Below, piece by piece: positions 61,437 through 64,000 of a DNA stretch of 64,000 nt. The stretch's first letter is position 1. Each line of letters starts with the position of its first letter. Both the position numbers and the translations under genes were made by a program. The notes below the pieces were generated by a model, which was not told where the DNA came from, did not search any database, and saw only the letters and a program-made list of their open reading frames with translations. Source of the stretch: Roseomonas sp. E05 (GTDB taxonomy: Bacteria; Pseudomonadota; Alphaproteobacteria; Acetobacterales; Acetobacteraceae); contig NZ_JASIRT010000006.1 in the NCBI RefSeq assembly GCF_030063475.1, forward strand, positions 124,001-188,000. The letters run 5' to 3'.

Positions 61437-63398
61437 ATGGACGGACCAGCCAGCTGCCACCCTTCCACGCCGCCGCCCCCCGATGGGGACGGCACCAAGC
61501 TCCCCTACGGCCTCGCCGAGGACGGCCGCTTGGCGCATGTGTCGGAGGTGGCCTCGGGGTTGGGGTGCCGGTGCCGCTGCCCCGGCTGCGGCGAGCGGCT
61601 GGTGGCCCGCAAGGGTGCCATCAAGGTCCACCACTTCGCCCACCACGTGGACCGCGCCTGCGTCGGCGCCTGGGAGACCACCCTGCACCGGCTGGCCAAG
61701 GAGATCGTGCTGGAGGCCCGCGACATCCTTCTGCCGGACGCGGTGGCCGAGGTCGACGGCCTGCGCCACGACGTCGCCTTCGCCACCGTATTCCCCTACG
61801 AGGCGGCGGAGGCCGAGGTTAACATGGGTGGCCTGCGTCCCGATGCCATCATCCGCGGCCGGGGCAGGGAGCTGCTCCTCGAGTTCCACGTCCGCCATCC
61901 CTGCGGCCCCGAGAAGCTAGTCCTCCTGCGGGAGCGGAACCTGCCCTCGGTCGAGATCGACCTCTCGCGTGTTCCCCGGCACGCGTCCCGTGCCGAGCAC
62001 ACCGAGCTGGTCTTGCGCGGGGCGCCACGCCACTGGCTGCACAACGCCAAGGTTGTCGCTGAGGAGGCGCGCCTGCGGCGCATCGCGGCGGAGCGGGCGG
62101 CAGTCGAAAAGCGGCGCTTGCAGCGGCTCCATGGCCGGATCGCCGACGAGGTGGCGGGCGCCTGGATTGAGCCCGCGAGTCCCGGCCATTCCAGCTGGCG
62201 CATCAGGGCCATCGACGCCGGTTTCGGCGGGTTCGTCGGCCGCAGCGTTCCCGGGGCCGGGTGCTTCTCGGTGGCGGCCGAGACGTGGCAGGCGGCCTTC
62301 CTGGACCATGTCGCGATCAGCGCCGCGGGCCACCTGGTGACGGGCGACGCCGCACTCCGAACCCTCCAGAAGCGGCAGATGCTCAAGGCGCCGTTCCAGA
62401 TCCGGCGGAATTGGGAGCCGGAGCTGGTCGCGCACATCCAGGAGCGCGTGCCGGGCTTCCGCCCGCCCCACGAGGTCATCGGCGACTATGCCGACTGGCT
62501 GGCGGAGCGCGGCCTGCTGATGCGCGTCCGCCAGGGCTGGGTGGCCGCCCAGACCGTCGGGTGGGAAGCCAGGCAGCGGATGGAGGCGGCGAGTGAGGCG
62601 AGGCGCCGCCAAGGTGAACTCCAGGACAAGCTGGGCACCCTGCTGCGGGCGGCCGGGTTGCCCTGGACGGACACGGCAAGCTGGCTTGACAGGGCTGTCC
62701 CCGAGTTCGGTGTGGCGCCTCGTGTGCTGGCCGAGGAGGGCGGTGAGGGCTTCGAACGGCTCATGCGAAGGCTCGATGAGCTCGAGAGGATGGCCCAGCC
62801 GCACGCCAGCCCGTATGAGGGCGGCTTGCTGGGCCTGCCTCTGGAGGCGGTGCTGCTGAGGCGCCGGGACGAGGCGCGTGCCCGGCAGGAGGCCGCGCGC
62901 CTCGAGCGCGAGGAGTTCGCGCGGCAGGCTGCGGAACGCCGCCGCAAGGAGTCGGGGGACTTCGTTGCCACCCTGGTGCTGGACGCTGTTGCCCTGATGG
63001 GCGAGGACGCGGGCACGGCCTGGGTCAGGGAAGCGGTCGGCGCCGCAACCGGGCTGCCTTTCGACGAGGGCCGGTTCGCGCTGGACTGGCAGGCGAGGAA
63101 CCGCATCAGCGAGGCGATGGCGGGTGAGCGAGGCCGCATCATGGCGGCCCGGGAAGCCGAGCGGCGCCGCCTGGACCGGGAGGCGGAGGCCGCCGCCGTT
63201 GTGGCAGGCTGCCGGAGCAGGCTGGAGGCGGATGTGATGGCCCGCTTCCCCGGTCAGCCGGACTGGGCGCACATGTGGCTGCGCGGCAAGCACCCCGCAT
63301 TGGGCCGGTCGCCCTGGGAACAGTGCGTCGACGAACGGTCGCTCGAACGCTGCAGGAGCCTGCTCGATGCGGCGCGGCCCAAGGGCAGGCGGCGGTAA
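61437..63398 (+). CDS. Competence CoiA-like nuclease-family protein
   Basis: A 653-residue protein. The N-terminal zinc module has cysteines C44, C46, C48 and C51 (CRCRCPGCGERL), HFAHH at 66-70 and C75. A PD-(D/E)xK-like core follows with E80, D136 in LRPDAIIRGRGREL and E149 in LLLEFHVRH; the K of ExK is replaced, reading EFH. The remaining 400 residues include alpha-helical, charged segments (RLEREEFARQAAERRRKESG) that may form coiled coils. CoiA-like proteins act on incoming DNA, and related ones sit on mobile elements. Catalysis is uncertain because of the missing lysine. Confidence 0.65.
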   Translation: MDGPASCHPSTPPPPDGDGTKLPYGLAEDGRLAHVSEVASGLGCRCRCPGCGERLVARKGAIKVHHFAHHVDRACVGAWETTLHRLAKEIVLEARDILLPDAVAEVDGLRHDVAFATVFPYEAAEAEVNMGGLRPDAIIRGRGRELLLEFHVRHPCGPEKLVLLRERNLPSVEIDLSRVPRHASRAEHTELVLRGAPRHWLHNAKVVAEEARLRRIAAERAAVEKRRLQRLHGRIADEVAGAWIEPASPGHSSWRIRAIDAGFGGFVGRSVPGAGCFSVAAETWQAAFLDHVAISAAGHLVTGDAALRTLQKRQMLKAPFQIRRNWEPELVAHIQERVPGFRPPHEVIGDYADWLAERGLLMRVRQGWVAAQTVGWEARQRMEAASEARRRQGELQDKLGTLLRAAGLPWTDTASWLDRAVPEFGVAPRVLAEEGGEGFERLMRRLDELERMAQPHASPYEGGLLGLPLEAVLLRRRDEARARQEAARLEREEFARQAAERRRKESGDFVATLVLDAVALMGEDAGTAWVREAVGAATGLPFDEGRFALDWQARNRISEAMAGERGRIMAAREAERRRLDREAEAAAVVAGCRSRLEADVMARFPGQPDWAHMWLRGKHPALGRSPWEQCVDERSLERCRSLLDAARPKGRRR

Positions 63399-63500
63399 GG
63401 TGATCGGCACGGGCCGATAGCTTGGAGGGCTCCATTACCAGCCCTTATGACCGAAAATGGGGGCACGCTGGACCGTCGTGGCAGGTCAGGAGGACAACAG

Positions 63501-63728
63501 ATGATCGATCCCACATCCGAGATGGCTCGCCTCGTGGAGAGGGCGAGGCCGTACGTTCCGCAGAGGATTACGCTGGGAACTATCGTGCTTGAGGGTGCCG
63601 CACCTCGCCTCGCTTGCGTCTCAGTCGAGCAGCATCCCGATCAGGACGGGGACCACGTGCGGCGGCAAGATGATGTCGAAGGTGCCGCCTTCGTGAAGCC
63701 GTCCAGAGACGAGGACGAGATTGTTTGA
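63501..63728 (+). CDS. Hypothetical small protein (doubtful)
   Basis: A 75-residue frame from ATG 63501 (MIDPTSEMARLVERARPYV) with a good ribosome site, TCAGGAGGACAACAG. Its second half overlaps the better-supported minus-strand gene by 108 bases, and residues after about 40 look like an antisense shadow (DQDGDHVRRQDDVEG). Either a truncated gene with a genuine 5' end or spurious. Confidence 0.25.
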   Translation: MIDPTSEMARLVERARPYVPQRITLGTIVLEGAAPRLACVSVEQHPDQDGDHVRRQDDVEGAAFVKPSRDEDEIV

Positions 63729-64000
63729 AGTCGGCGAGGCGCTCACCTCGGCGACCATCGACCGGGTCGCGTAGTCATTGATGTTCCCGGCATTGGCGGC
63801 CGATCCCATGCCGCTGGACGCCTGCTGGAATGCAGCCATCCCCGCATCGAAAGCGGCCATGTCCGAGCCCGCCACCAGGGTCACCAGGTGCCCGACAGGT
63901 GCAGAGCCGAGCGCATCGATGAGCTGATCGCGTCCCCTGGATGCGAACGCGAGCGTCCTGTCCGAGAGGGGAGGATGCCGGAAGGTGATGGCGTAGCAGG
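63621..64000 (-). CDS. Hypothetical protein, 5' end beyond the window
   Basis: A minus-strand frame open to the right edge (126 residues visible), so the start is outside. The visible C-terminal part contains FRHPPLSDRTLAFASRGRDQ, a VTLVAGSDMAAFDAGMAAFQ tract and the end GGTFDIILPPHVVPVLIGML followed by LD. It is glycine/alanine/serine-rich in the middle (SGMGSAANAGNINDYA). No family was recognised. Codon usage is consistent with coding. Confidence 0.55.
   Translation of the reverse strand, partial: CYAITFRHPPLSDRTLAFASRGRDQLIDALGSAPVGHLVTLVAGSDMAAFDAGMAAFQQASSGMGSAANAGNINDYATRSMVAEVSASPTSNNLVLVSGRLHEGGTFDIILPPHVVPVLIGMLLD

Noticed and set aside
43410-64000. Search for a CRISPR array or cas genes linked to the tns operon
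   Set aside because: No regularly spaced direct repeats and no Cas-like reading frame were found in the visible island, so a CAST is not supported here. It could still lie beyond the right edge.

Overview
The window is about 64 kb of high-GC DNA with the codon bias and gene neighbourhoods of an alphaproteobacterium, most likely an Acetobacteraceae member close to Roseomonas. The reasons are the uvrC-pgsA-moaD-moaE order, a PetP/PetR-like regulator pair beside a branched-chain aminotransferase, the folB plus pteridine-reductase-like SDR pair, and the abundance of ABC importers. The genus is an inference. No rRNA, tRNA, CRISPR array or cas gene was seen.

Positions 1-43409 look like ordinary chromosome. 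From left to right they hold: the 3' end of a LivM-type permease; a four-gene osmoprotectant importer of the YehZYXW type (449-4220, minus); an FAD oxidoreductase; a five-gene Dpp/Opp-type peptide importer (5595-11004, plus); a TPR protein; an Ada DNA-repair regulator; an adenosine-deaminase-like hydrolase; pyruvate kinase; glycerate kinase; ilvE; a MarR/response regulator/histidine kinase operon; a phasin; a TetR-like regulator; proC with a YbjN protein; an EamA exporter; a degenerate NAD synthetase homologue in an operon with a glutamyl-tRNA synthetase; an OprP-type porin; the moaE-moaD-lipoprotein-pgsA-uvrC cluster; folB with an SDR; a NitT/TauT-type importer split by an outer-membrane protein gene; and a tungstate-permease-like gene. 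An AT-richer 736-base gap (35689-36424) carries DnaA-box-like sites.

From about 43410 to the right edge the character changes to an accessory island. A Tn7-like transposition operon, tnsA-tnsB-tnsC-tniQ (55644 down to 49799), is tightly coupled by stop/start overlaps. The transposase has all three acidic DDE residues, but the TnsA homologue lacks two of its three catalytic motifs. A second, shorter TniQ (43784-44818) lies at the other end of the cargo. Between the two TniQ genes are an 1107-residue SF2 helicase with a nuclease-like C-terminus (a plausible phage-defence gene) and a CoiA-like zinc-finger gene broken by a frameshift in a run of seven C. This matches Tn7 architecture (cargo, then tnsD/C/B/A, then right end), with a second target selector and no Cas genes in view.

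To the right (55645-64000) is another accessory block: a soluble FtsH-like AAA+/M41 protease with a small partner gene, a cytoplasmic Ser/Thr kinase with an unrecognised C-terminal domain, a small secreted basic protein, a CoiA-like nuclease-family protein, and a gene cut by the window edge. I could not place the transposon ends, so this block may be more cargo of the same element or a separate insertion beside it.
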